Origin: Phycomyces blakesleeanus NRRL 1555(-)
Taxonomy: Eukaryota > Mucoromycota > Mucoromycetes > Mucorales > Phycomycetaceae
Direction of reading: 5' to 3'
Assembly (NCBI RefSeq): GCF_001638985.1
Contig: NW_017265146.1
Location: 1,260,231-1,324,230 of the forward strand
Length of the DNA stretch: 64,000 nt
Under the pieces are notes generated by a model. The model searched no databases and was not told the origin of the DNA. It worked only from the letters and a program-made list of their open reading frames with translations. Below, in pieces: positions 53,438-64,000 of the stretch. The position numbers and the translations under genes were made by a program. Numbering within the stretch: the first letter of the stretch is position 1; every line of letters starts with the position of its first letter.

Positions 53438-55735
53438 CTACAAGCAAAGGAAGCCAGCTGACAAATGCAAACACGTGCTATTCGTAATGAGTGAGGTGAG
53501 TTTTGAAATAAAGGGAATCAGAGAAGGAGTGAAGGAATGTATAAAGACATATTGTATATGACAAGTAGATGTAGTTTTGGTAACATCATTACTGCCAAGA
53601 AACAACGATTGCAAATATGATTCATGACCAGTGGTGCCGTTATTACCATAGGACACTTGGCCAAGGACGTCGATTGATTTCAACTTTGTGATTTGATCAT
53701 CGGAAAATAATGGAGAAGCGGAATTGTGGTAATGGACGATATTGAGGGTGAGGTATCCGAATTTGGAGTATGCCAACAAATGGGTATAATTAATATCACT
53801 TATTGAAGAAGGGTTACTAATTAAAAGTAAGAAGGGTGTAGGTGGGAGAGGTTTTGTCTATTATAGTAATTATGATAGTTCCAGAAAAATCCACAAATGC
53901 TTAAAAATGAATGGTAGCCGAAGAACGGGAGCTTGAGTGGGGCATGTGTGAGCAACCTTGGTAAAGTCGTCCTTGTAAATATATTTAAGGAAGCAGCCCA
54001 TGAACGTAACCTCATGGCTGCTTTTACCATTGGTACTGATATTCTTAAGTAGGCCATTGTATCTCTCGGGCCCAAAGAGCCAATAACCACACACTGGTTC
54101 AAAATCTAGAATAGGTTCACGGACGTGGAGGTGTGGGTGTAGGTGCATGTTACATGAGAGAATTGTGGTAGTGTATAGAGTGTTGCATTCTTCACAAAAT
54201 TGTACGAGATGTCTATGGGCGGTATTAATATCATTGGATGAAATACTGGGCTTTACAAGGTAATGGCAGGCATGAACAAAACTGACCCAGTTATTGAAAT
54301 AGAATGAGGGGATTACCGACTTCAATGTCACGGGAGAATACACCGACACCCACGACTTCCACTCGTCTGCTTTCGCATATATAAACTTCTTGCCGACTTT
54401 GCTTCTCAATGCAGTATATCTTTTTGACATAATCATATTATTGGCTATCTTCTGTATGGCGATGAAACCCCTGTCTCCAAGAATATTATGCTAGATCCAC
54501 TGATATATCATTATTTTTGCTGTTTCTGGAAACAGGTTGTGTACGGAGTCAATGATCATTACACGTACTTAATCAAAGTATCCAAGGCAGTGCAACGGTG
54601 ACAATCGAACACTGTTTTCGATTTTCAGATACTGTTTTTCTGAAGGGGTGACTATGCTCTTCCACTCCTCAGCATGCAGCCTATTATCCCCACAGCTACG
54701 GTGAAACCACTCGGACTCTTTAACCCCACAGAAATTGACCTTGTTTGTGGTGTCAAAGCAAGTGAAATGACGGTTGCACTTAAAGCATGTACATGTGCTA
54801 TTGTGTGCGGTAAACCCGCCGGTCTTTCTCGCAGCTGGGATGTTGCAGGAAACCATCATAAATCCAGCCCGAATCCCTCGCCAGCAGGGAACTCGAACGT
54901 TTGAATTCTTACTCCATGATACAGATGTATCAATTCATCTACAATTGGCTCAATGTAGTTATTGATTACGTGTGTTTTGGGCTCTTTGGGTCCAAGGGCA
55001 AGACCTACAAGGATGATGTTTTCGGCTTTAAACCACTCACTACAAGGTAAGTTGTTGGTCACCACGTAGCAAAATGCAAATAGCACAGTAAATACTGCGA
55101 TGAATCTGTGTACATGATTCTCAGGAATACTGCTGTTTGAAAACATATCTACTTCAAAATAGAAGAAATTAACACTTTTTTCCCTTCTTTTTCTTTAGAT
55201 TTTTCTTTAACTTTCATACGAACATTCATTGTTTACCTCTTCAACTTCAATATCAAAAATATTGCTGTAATTTTCATTGCTCTCATAATCATTGTCAATT
55301 TCATTGAAATCCCCATTGATCTTACTGTGAACAGAAACATTGCCGACTGACATAGGGGAGATATCCAAAATGGGTAAGTCAGACTGACATGAATGTACTT
55401 CCACAGATCCAGATTCATGGATTACAATAGCTACAAATATAGAATATAATAAAAAAGACGTTTTCTTATACTCAAATAAATATGTCTTAATATCTGCATC
55501 AACGTTCGTTAAATGTGTCTGCGCACCTGTGTTAAATATAAAATCTATTAAAATATAGAAAAGCTAAGCTTATACTGTGAATGCCATATCCATTTCACTT
55601 CTAACGGTATCTTTTAAAGATGCCTTCTTGCTATAACGATGGGAAAATCTCTTTGGTACTAAGGTGTATCCATCATCATTTTTAATGCATTCAGTGCAAT
55701 GGCACTCATCAAAGTTTTGTTCGATTATAGAAGAC
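53438..55735 (-). pseudogene. tnp2/DUF4218 transposase, copy 2
   Basis: The best preserved of the three. Exon 1 begins at the ATG at 55735 (MSSIIEQNFDECHCTECIKN, with a C-x-C-x2-C motif) and ends near a GTATAAGC donor at about 55575. A second exon lies at about 55433-55207 (IVIHESGSVEVHSCQSDLPI). Then come ENIILVGLALGPKEPKTHVI with GVRIQTFEFP (55146-54870), CNIPAARKTGGFTAHN and CFKCNRHF (54859-54569), DSVHNLFPETAK (near 54530), and the long piece 54436-53870 with LRSKVGKKFIYAKADEWKSW, HVREPILDFEPVCGYWLFGP and ERYNGLLKNIS. The C-terminus lies at 53779-53438 (LGQVSYGNNGTTGHESYLQS). The segment before NNLPCSEW is deleted and several frameshifts exist, so it is inactive. Confidence 0.8.
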
Positions 55736-55932
55736 ATGACGTTTGTGTTTCTTTAATGATGGAATAAAAGGGAAACAAGTGCTACATGTACTTTATCCAC
55801 GAAGTCTTTATAATAATAAATAGAATAGCTTTTGTTGTTTATTATATCCGAGCCAATAGAACACAGTAAAACTGTGTTTTCAACTTGTGGACATGAAAAC
55901 TATCCCACATTTTCAATTGTTATCAGGCAACT

Positions 55933-56575
55933 ATGCACATTGTAATGTCCACCCTTTTTTCCAGTGTGATCCATTCTCAAACACAAACAGTTCTGACAAC
56001 ACCGCTATTGACTATTAATGAGGGTCCATTCTCGATATCTAACCGCCCAATTGCTGGTATGGTGCAGAGCTACACCCATTTCCAGCCTGAAGTAGAGTCT
56101 GTTTTGTCTGCCGTCGTGGAAGAGAAAACATGAGGACACTTTCCGTATAAACTTCACAGGGAAAAATCCTTGCTGGAAAAGTTAGCTGGGCGTAATCGGT
56201 TTTCTCATCGTTGAACAAGTAAGATAAGAGTAAGTATAATTAATGGTTTTTGTTTAAATAATTTTAACATATTTTTTTTTCCTTTTACAAAGCTTTGAAG
56301 ACTACGAAAAATCAATTTACCGACAAGGAAAACCTGGAGTCTAAGTTTGTTGAAATTTTTGATGGCCTTCTTGAAAAGGATACAGTGTCTAATATTGAGT
56401 CAGATGAGGAGGAAGAGTATACGACTTATTCTTCAAGAAAGAGACAGCCCTTGGTAAGGCATTGATGACAAAGAAATGTCATTTTTTTATTTAGAATTCC
56501 TAATTGCTTATATTATAACACAGGTCAAAGAATACTTTAGCAAGTTAAAAGGACGGAGAAATGATCAAAAAGAAT
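55933..56575 (+). pseudogene. Unknown multi-exon gene relic divergent from tnp2 copy 2
   Basis: Not recognised. A first open piece is 55933-56133 (MHIVMSTLFSSVIHSQTQTV ... TINEGPFSISNRPIAG). A possible exon at about 56294-56454 has good splice borders (acceptor before LKTTKNQFTDKENLESKFVE, donor GTAAGG after SSRKRQPL), and a third piece after CACAG at 56523 (VKEYFSKLKGRRNDQKE) ends in TAA at about 56576. It is transcribed away from the transposase, starting about 200 bp from its 5' end, so it may be an accessory gene of the same transposon. Coherence between the pieces is inferred. Confidence 0.35.
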
Positions 56576-56576
56576 A

Positions 56577-57441
56577 AAGGTCATTAGCTTTTCCAAGTGT
56601 CCAGCTATTCCAAGAAACGTCGAACTTTTGAAGGAGAGAAAGGTGCGTGTTGTTGCATGGAATAGCACACGGCAGTAATAAAAAAATACTGAGTATATAG
56701 TATTTTATTGATTTTTATTGATTGTTTTGAAAGATGTGGGTTGAATCGATAAAAGATGATGCGGTAGTAATGTCAAGATGGGAATTAATAAATAAATAAT
56801 TATTTTATTTTATTTTACTTTATTTTACAGCCGATTAATGAAATATAAATATATAAAACAATTATTTAATTATATAACCTTGATTGTTTTATCCACAGTT
56901 TTTTTCGTTGGAAATTGTAATATCGCTCTCTGTAAGTTTATTTTGATAAAAGCTAAGAAAATGGTGAGCATTGGGTATTAAATATACAGGTATTTTGTCT
57001 TTCATATTTTTGGTAAAAACAAGAAAAATAAATAACGGTTTTTACTATTCGTTGATAATATAATTCACTATAATTTTAAATATTTGATAAAGAAGTAATG
57101 CTAAAACCAAAGAAAAATAAAGACAAACCCTTTCGCAGTCAAAAAAAAACTCTTATTATAATTATTTATATTAGTAATATAAATCATTCTATTTTTTTAT
57201 TTTTTCGTGACTACTTTTCTAGGCAGTGGGATGACTAGGCGCTTTTGGATCCCACCCTGGATGTTGTGCGTAGTCAACGCGAAATACGAATGCAGACGAT
57301 GCACCGGGATGATGCACGCAATACTCTTCTTAATAAACCCACTCACCCACAAATTCAGACCTTACCCAACTAACGGCTTAATTCTGACAGAATGGCAAGT
57401 CGCAAATCTTTTTAAAAAATCAAACGTTGACACTTTTGATT
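56577..57441. other. Region with one coding-like relic
   Basis: AT-rich except about 57223-57380 (+), which follows an acceptor-like TTTTCTAG and reads QWDD-stop-ALLDPTLDVVRSQREIRM and HRDDARNTLLNKPTHPQIQT before further stops. This is a decayed exon of unknown origin. Confidence 0.35.
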
Positions 57442-59940
57442 CTACCAATCTTGATGACAAGTAAATATGTACTCAATCTGACCAGGGAATTTAGAGATGT
57501 CGTCAACTATCCTACCAAAAAAAAACATAACCCGCACAATTGAGCTGCGATATTTCTTCTGTTCACTAAAAAACTCCTGGCCAAGCAACGAAATATTCTT
57601 CATCTTCTGAATGTAAATGTTTACCAGCACATTCTCACCAAGTGAAATACTCCCCACGCCGCAGAAAGAAAAGTATTCTGGTAAGCCTTGACATAGAATT
57701 TGAATAGCCATTAAGAGTAGACATACTTCATTGTATTCAAATTTATAACTTCAATGGCATGGTAGTTGGTGGCGACGTCTTAGTTCCGATTACATTGTAC
57801 CATAGGCTGTTGACGACTTGCTGGAACATCGGGAGGTCGAATGGCAATGCAGGAGGATAAGCATTATCAATACACTGAAGACACGGTAGATGAGATTCAG
57901 ATAGCACTTGCGCGACGCCTTAGGAAAATATTATCATACGCAGCAGAAGATTAATGGAATACACACGAAGAAAACATGTCGGTGAACGCCTTATCCAGGG
58001 AAACACTCATTAATGTCATCTCAAGACCATTGCGGTAGTTTGTCTTGATTTTTTTAACTTATCACTGCACCACTCAAGAATATATATCCAAAATGTATAA
58101 ACCGGACCAAAGTCAAGCGTCGACTCACGCAAGTGCATATTTGGTGTGATACTGCTTTTTTCGTAAAGACTCTGACATTATTTCCCAATTTCACCAAGGG
58201 GTTGGCGTGCGTAGTCTATATGTAAGTATGTGTTTGATGAGCCTCTCAACTTTCGGCATGTTCTCACAAGGTTGATCTAGTTTTTGAAATCCTTTTTGCG
58301 CAAAGTCTCGCTCAACACCAACAGCAAGTACACCAGACACCACAATCGCTACTCACCTGCCTTCATATATGGGAACCCAGGCGCGACTTTTTCGAACAAG
58401 ACGGCATGTTCAGAAGGAACAGTCATATCATCAGCAAAGCGTTGCATACGAGCAATAACAGCAGCGGAAAAATGCAAAGCCATTTCAAACGCTGGCCATA
58501 CGGTTTGCTATCACAAAAATATATTGTGCGTGAGATCAACAATCGTGTAAGCGGTGCAACTCTGAAAACTGCACGCCGTTCTGATTCTCCGAATTTTCTC
58601 TTTCTACATCTGATTCTGTACAAGACCACATATTGGTATATATCGAATTCATCTCCTTTGTCCGTGACACCCAGCTTTCATAGTCGCCCCAACGTAATCG
58701 ATCTTACTTGATGCAATAAACACGGAGAAGTATAGATTGAATTTATGACAACCGTTTGTGTTTGCATGTTATGTGAATCCGGCAGCATTTCTAGCAGCAG
58801 GTATGTTGGAAGTAACACGCATTATAGCAGTATGGACAGCAGTACCACTAGGGAACTCGGTAGCCTTCGCAGTTATACCACCGTACAACTCTACCAGCTC
58901 ATCAACAAGATTTTCCAGAAAATTGCCCATCTGATTATTCTCTGCTTCCTTTGGACCAGGCATGACACCAAAGAGGATGATATTTTCTGCTTTCATTTGG
59001 TTTTCCCTGAAAAAATTGCTGATCAGTAAATATAAAGCACCACCGGCATAAGTCCGGCCTTCAAACAGATTAACCCAATTCACATTCAATGTCAACATGA
59101 GATAATGGGTATGATTTACAAATGCCTCGTTGGCTTCATCGAGCAGTTCAGTCTAAATTGCATCATCATATACGTCCGTCATCGTACTTTCTATTGTTTT
59201 GCTTGATCCAGAGTACGCGATTTAATCATCGAACCTGAGGCTGTGGGAATTTCGTGCCACGATATTTTCTCAGTAAGCTGTAAATAAATACCATGAGAGG
59301 GACTAGCTTCTCAATTGCTGGATCAACATACAGAGAATTACTGTCATATATAGATGGGGTGGAAGGTACTTCTCGGAGGAACAGTTGGATTTATGATAGC
59401 CTGGCAAGTATATGACAAACCGTTTGTTACAGATGGTGTACTTGAAAACGGGTTTTCTTCGTAAGATCGAATCCAGACATGATCTTTTATACATCAACGA
59501 TGACATGAGAATCAGTATCCTTCTCACAGGTAACAAGAAAGTGCTGGGATAATTTCAGTGTTGAAGATCGCCCCTGCTTGAAATAAGTAAGACGCTTGAA
59601 AGACAACACCAAATCGAGCCATTAGTTGAGTGACTTGAGGAATACCATCCATTTTCAAATATGGGATTACAAAAAGGCAAATGTTATGATAAGTATCATT
59701 ATTATCTGTAAAATGATTTATGTATATTTCTTTGTTCAATAGGTGCATACCTGAATCCATCGTATCTTTAAATACTATGACACCGACAATGTCAGCTTCA
59801 TTCTCATCGTTGGACTCCTCACTTTAATCCGGATAGTTAATGTCAAATGACGATAGCGGTGTCTCAGTGTCATACTCTTCTTTAAATTGAAAAGGTTTGT
59901 CTTCTCTCAAAAAAAGTATACTATATGTGGCGGTTTCAGG
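57442..59940 (-). pseudogene. tnp2/DUF4218 transposase, copy 3
   Basis: More diverged than copies 1 and 2. 59098-58769 reads LTLNVNWVNLFEGRTYAGGA, ENIILFGVMPGPKEAENN and NIPAARNAAGFT, the tnp2 core. About 58500-58290 reads SEHAVLFEKVAPGFPYMKAG followed by WRLWCLVYLLLVL. 57711-57442 reads LLGQEFFSEQKKYRSSIVRV and KFPGQIEYIF, the C-terminal conserved region. N-terminal fragments lie at 59760-59303 (IPQVTQLMARFGVVFQ; CNKRFVIYLPGYHKSN). Stops and shifts occur throughout, so it is inactive. Its start is not defined; 59940 is an approximate limit. Confidence 0.7.
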
Positions 59941-62900
59941 AAATCTAATAGAAGAAGTACCTTTATCTACGTTAATAAAAATAAAATAAAAATATGTTTT
60001 ATACGATTTTTTTTTGGTCTTGGTTATTGAGATATATCAGTCTATTATCAATTTAATTAACTCTACTAAGCTTACGGTCTCTATTAGTAAGAATTACAAA
60101 TTGAATTTTATATATATCTTTTAATATAATGATAATAAGGGTTATACTAGCTATCGATGCTTGACAATTCGTTGCAGCAATGTTTTAACTACTATTCAAA
60201 TAGTGTTCAATATAAAAGTACAACACGTGTTGGGTGCATTTAATATTTTTGAGTAAAATACTTTTGGGTGTAATAATCTTGATTAAAATACCCGTGAGTA
60301 AGATTGATCATAATACTATTAATATCATTATTAATTGTACATCTAGCACACTAATTGTTTGTAAGTTTCGGTCACGTCTCGACAGTCAAACATCCGACCT
60401 TTGTGTTAGAGCAACCCTTTCAATTTAAATATTTAACAAAAAAAGGCGTTGGTATACATATATATAATATTAATTACCAAAGTACAGAAATAAACGATAA
60501 TTATCATTAAAACATGAGTGTAAAGTAGGCAGGGAAAGTACGCCAAGGTACATCCCTAAGTACGCATTTTACTCTTTCGTAATGATATAGCTCTCGATAC
60601 CAGTGAGTTTCGTTTTATATTACCAGCCCAAGGTATTATAATGGACGCCACAAGTACTTTGTAGCTCTAATGTCTTGAATTCAAAAAATAAAATAAAAAA
60701 TAAAATAGTAACTACGATAGTACTCGACAGAACCGTGTATATATTTGACAGTATAGAGATACTTGTCTTTGTTTTTTCTATTAACTTCTTTTATTAACAG
60801 CTTCTACTGTATTTAATTTAAGCCAAAAACCAAAAAAAAAAAGAGTACTTGTATATGTGATACCCAGAGTCAGATATCCTCGTAGTCTTTAAGAAATTAT
60901 ATATATACAGTAGAATATTGTTTTTCATGCTAATTAACCATCCATAGTTCTAATTAAAGCAAGATATAGTATCTTTGTTTTCAGAGAGGTTCTTGTAGAG
61001 AGCATTAAATGTAATTGCAAAAATATTTATAAAGCAATTAGCAACAAAAGTTTCGTATTTATTGTACAGTTTTTAATGCACCCAAGGTGGTCAATATACT
61101 TTACACTTAAGTGGCTGCTGAATAAAAAGAAAAAGAGAAATAAAGACATGCTTCTATACTAATATATCTTACTTGTCATGAAAATAAGCAGTTGTGCAAA
61201 TCATTAGGAATGACGCTACTAAACTTTTCGACTAGTTGGCGGATGGGCATAGATGAGCAATTATCGGTTTTGGTCGTAAATAAATGAATATGGTACATCA
61301 AAGGAAACCATTCTGCGCACACACCCGCACCTACGCAAAACAATCGGATCCAGAGCATAATCAAATAACACTGGATTTATACGTTTTTATATTTCTTACC
61401 ATTTTATCATTTTTCATGAAAATAATTAAACCGCCAACACAAAGCAACTGTCGAAAAAACAAAATAATATTAGTATAGTTGCACCTAACCAAGACTTATA
61501 TACCATCACAATCCTCATCGCCCACCTTTATGACAACGATTCCGCTAATATTGAAAGGCAAGTAGTTATTCCTTTCTTTTATGTTGCTCATTCACGCACA
61601 CAAACGCCAGCTGTACCAAGATTTAATTTGAGTTGAGTGCAATTTTAGACAACCCAATTTCTTTGTCATTCTTTCTTTCCTTCTTTCTTTCTAAATTCAG
61701 TGCAATAGATCTCTGTTTCCTAAAAAAGGATTAGAGAATACATAGAAGCGCCTGTAGAAACAGATGATTTTTTAACATCAAGCAAAATGCATCGACTCTT
61801 GTCCAGGGTGAAAAAACGCGTGATGACGGATACAGATAAGGTATAGAATAACAATAATGAGAATAAAAAATGATTGATACCTTTGGTGTGCGGGATGAGG
61901 CCAAGATAATTTTATTGACAATGAACGTGAATGAGAAAATATTTGGGAGTTATTGGATTCTCACTTTGACCTCCATGTGGTTGATGGTTTTAACCTCTTA
62001 AAATGCATTATCATTGTTGTTTAACTTATTTATTTTTATTACTGTTTTGTAATCGTTCCAAATTCTATCTAGACAAAGAATCAAAATGGGGAAAAACATC
62101 GTTTAATTGTTGTGGCTCAAAATTTAAATATTATTTATTTATTTATTGAGCCATGTCATACGGAGGATAAGCCAATCGTTTACCTCTCTTGCGATGCGTA
62201 CTGCCTGTTCATACATATTTTCCCAGGGGTGGAAAAATCTTATACTTCACCTCCTTGTAATTTTCTGATTTTCTGGCTCTCTTCCTTTTTTAAAAAAAAA
62301 CGATTGACTTTCTGTGGTGAAACTACTTATTCTTAAGTTCTTTACAAAACAGGTTTAACTTATTGTGCCATCACAAATACTATTATCACTCAAAATAAAC
62401 TCTTTTCACAATAAAAATTCATATTAGTTAAGAATATTGTATCTTATTTTTTGAACCATTGTAATCACCGTGAATTATCCCAAGCGTATATAATGTATAA
62501 AAGCCCTTTATTTGTAAACAAAAACTTGCCCCACCAATAAATTGGCTTTCGTTTCTGGTATGTAACGCACCTTTATCATTACTCGATTTAACATGAAATG
62601 GAAGCTTTTCTTTTGTACATATGCTTTCTACAATAGCCATAAGTACAGACGCTATTCTTACCATCTTTTTCTCATGAGTATTAAACCTTTACAGTAAAAG
62701 TATATTTTTTCGATCAAGGTATATACCGACAAACAAAAATTAGTTACCATCACTGCACACGCCTACTCTTCTTATTATTTACCGTTTCAAATATATATAT
62801 ATATCGATTATCCCTATTTTTGCTGATATATACAACAGGGGGCCTAAAAAATATATAAAATAAAAAATCATAATAATGTGGCTTTATCATACAAAGAGAA

Positions 62901-64000
62901 TGCGAGTAATTGTTTTCTAGTTGGTACATATTAAAACTTGCTCGTGGTCTTGGTGAAAAGTCGCACTTTTAACAAATATAATATGTTTTTAGAGTTGTTC
63001 TTGGTAAAATACGTGTATGCGTGCATGTGCGCTGGTGTATGATTGTAGTAATGTCGGTTGTAACTTTCGGGCATGTTGATGTGAATATGTATGGTTATTG
63101 AAAGAGATGCACACAGAAGAAAAATAAAATAAATAAATAAATAAATAAATAAATAAGAGTATTATTTTTGTTTATTCTGCTTGAAAATAAAACCCCCCGT
63201 CCTCATTCCTCAACTGGAATCATTGCACCAATGACTGTAACAAAAATTATTTTTCTTCAACTTTTCAACCTTTCAACAGAAAATATAAAGAATATCAAGT
63301 ATATATATATACCTTTTGTAATTGAGATTATTTGAACAATCTGTCGCCTCGGTTAAAGGGCAAGCAAGATACCAAAAAATAAATAAATAAATAAATAAAA
63401 AATATTCGTTTCAGTCGGCATTTATAATATTATTATTTTTTTATTTTTTTTTAGAAATCAATATTTTATCAAAAAATAAAATTCATATAATTCTACTTTT
63501 CTCGACTTCTACTGATTGTATTTATATGCTTCTTGGCTCTATCGATAGCTAATAAAGAAGAGTAACAGAAAAGTGGCATTAGAGGCGCATTGTCGGCTTT
63601 TAGAATTTTTCGGAGTTTGAATCAAGCCACGATTAGATGGCCGCCGGGATTTGGTATAGTGGGCAGGTTGGTAGATAATTAAAATAAATCGAATATTGCT
63701 GCTCAAGTATAACATTATCAATATATATTAAAAGAAAAATATTGAATTAATCTAAAAAAAAAAACATGGGCTTTCACACAATTTTTTTGAGTATCATAAT
63801 TTGGTATAAATGCAATAAAAACATTACAATAAAACAGAACAAAATAAAATAAAACTAAAAAGTTAAAAATATATATATATGAAATCTAAAGTAAAAAAGT
63901 AAAAGACAAAATAAAAAATATATATCTAATAGGGGGTTTCATTATCTGTTTTACATTTTATTTTGTGAGATATTATAAATTGAGAGATTTTTACCAGCTA
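59941..64000. other. AT-rich region without a supported gene
   Basis: It contains AAAT/AATA microsatellites (63126-63156, 63378-63400), ATAT runs and short frames only. Two places look faintly exonic: 61789-61842 (+), ATG then HRLLSRVKKRVMTDTDK before a GTATAG donor-like site, with a possible continuation after CTATCTAG near 62074 (KNQNGEKHRLIVVAQN); and about 63540-63670 (-), QPAHYTKSRRPSNRGLIQTP. Neither is firm enough to call. Confidence 0.45.

Noticed and set aside
57207..57464. 85-codon plus-strand gene
   Set aside because: The coding-like signal is in a different frame of the same bases and contains stops; only a decayed exon can be claimed.
1..64000. CRISPR arrays, bacterial operon signals or rRNA genes
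   Set aside because: None seen; the gene structures are eukaryotic with spliceosomal introns.

Overview
The window looks like nuclear DNA of an early-diverging fungus, most likely Mucoromycota (Mucorales-like). The support is: very AT-rich spacers, short GT-AG introns (kynureninase, one Zn2Cys6 gene), Zn2Cys6 transcription factors, an expanded F-box family, and transposons of the fungal tnp2/DUF4218, MULE, PIF-Harbinger, Tc1/mariner and two-ORF LINE types. The species cannot be named from sequence alone.

Layout. (1) 1-12.5 kb and 27.5-32.2 kb hold an all-plus-strand, single-exon F-box/LRR-like family: one gene cut by the window start, two intact genes (7115-9046, 9991-11958), a third intact gene at 27563-29515, two pseudogenes (2230-4099, 30309-32212) and a short C-terminal relic near 12.4 kb. 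Three members share a conserved block about 110-130 bp upstream of the ATG, and two share a nearly identical 3' end. A U6 snRNA-like gene with an unusual 3' end lies at 5.2 kb. (2) 14.0-16.2 kb is a dead Tc1/mariner element with long inverted repeats. (3) 19.2-22.5 kb carries two tandem Zn2Cys6 regulators full of hexanucleotide-encoded dipeptide repeats. (4) 22983-25100 (minus) is an intact eight-exon kynureninase gene of 455 aa.

(5) 34.4-41.4 kb is the most striking part. An intact tRNA-Val(AAC) gene is abutted at its first nucleotide by a 5'-truncated LINE, which is followed by a full-length two-ORF LINE. Both LINE 3' ends are followed by the same 15 bp, which are nucleotides 1-15 of the tRNA. 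This reads as two successive insertions of one LINE family at the same tRNA site, each regenerating the tRNA 5' end. The eight differences between the two copies all run C/G in the truncated copy to T/A in the full-length copy.

(6) 41.4-60 kb is a transposon graveyard: three decayed tnp2/DUF4218 (CACTA/Plavaka-like) transposases, a MULE, a PIF-Harbinger transposase, a second LINE type with a zf-RVT tail, a solo-LTR family with 5-bp target duplications (another copy sits inside the full-length LINE), a second LTR-like repeat family, a 295-bp foldback MITE and relics of unknown accessory genes. (7) 60-64 kb is AT-rich with no gene I can support.

The host genes form no single pathway: the F-box array suggests substrate receptors of SCF ubiquitin ligases under birth-and-death evolution, and kynureninase belongs to tryptophan catabolism/NAD synthesis. 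The rest is mobile DNA at different stages of decay.
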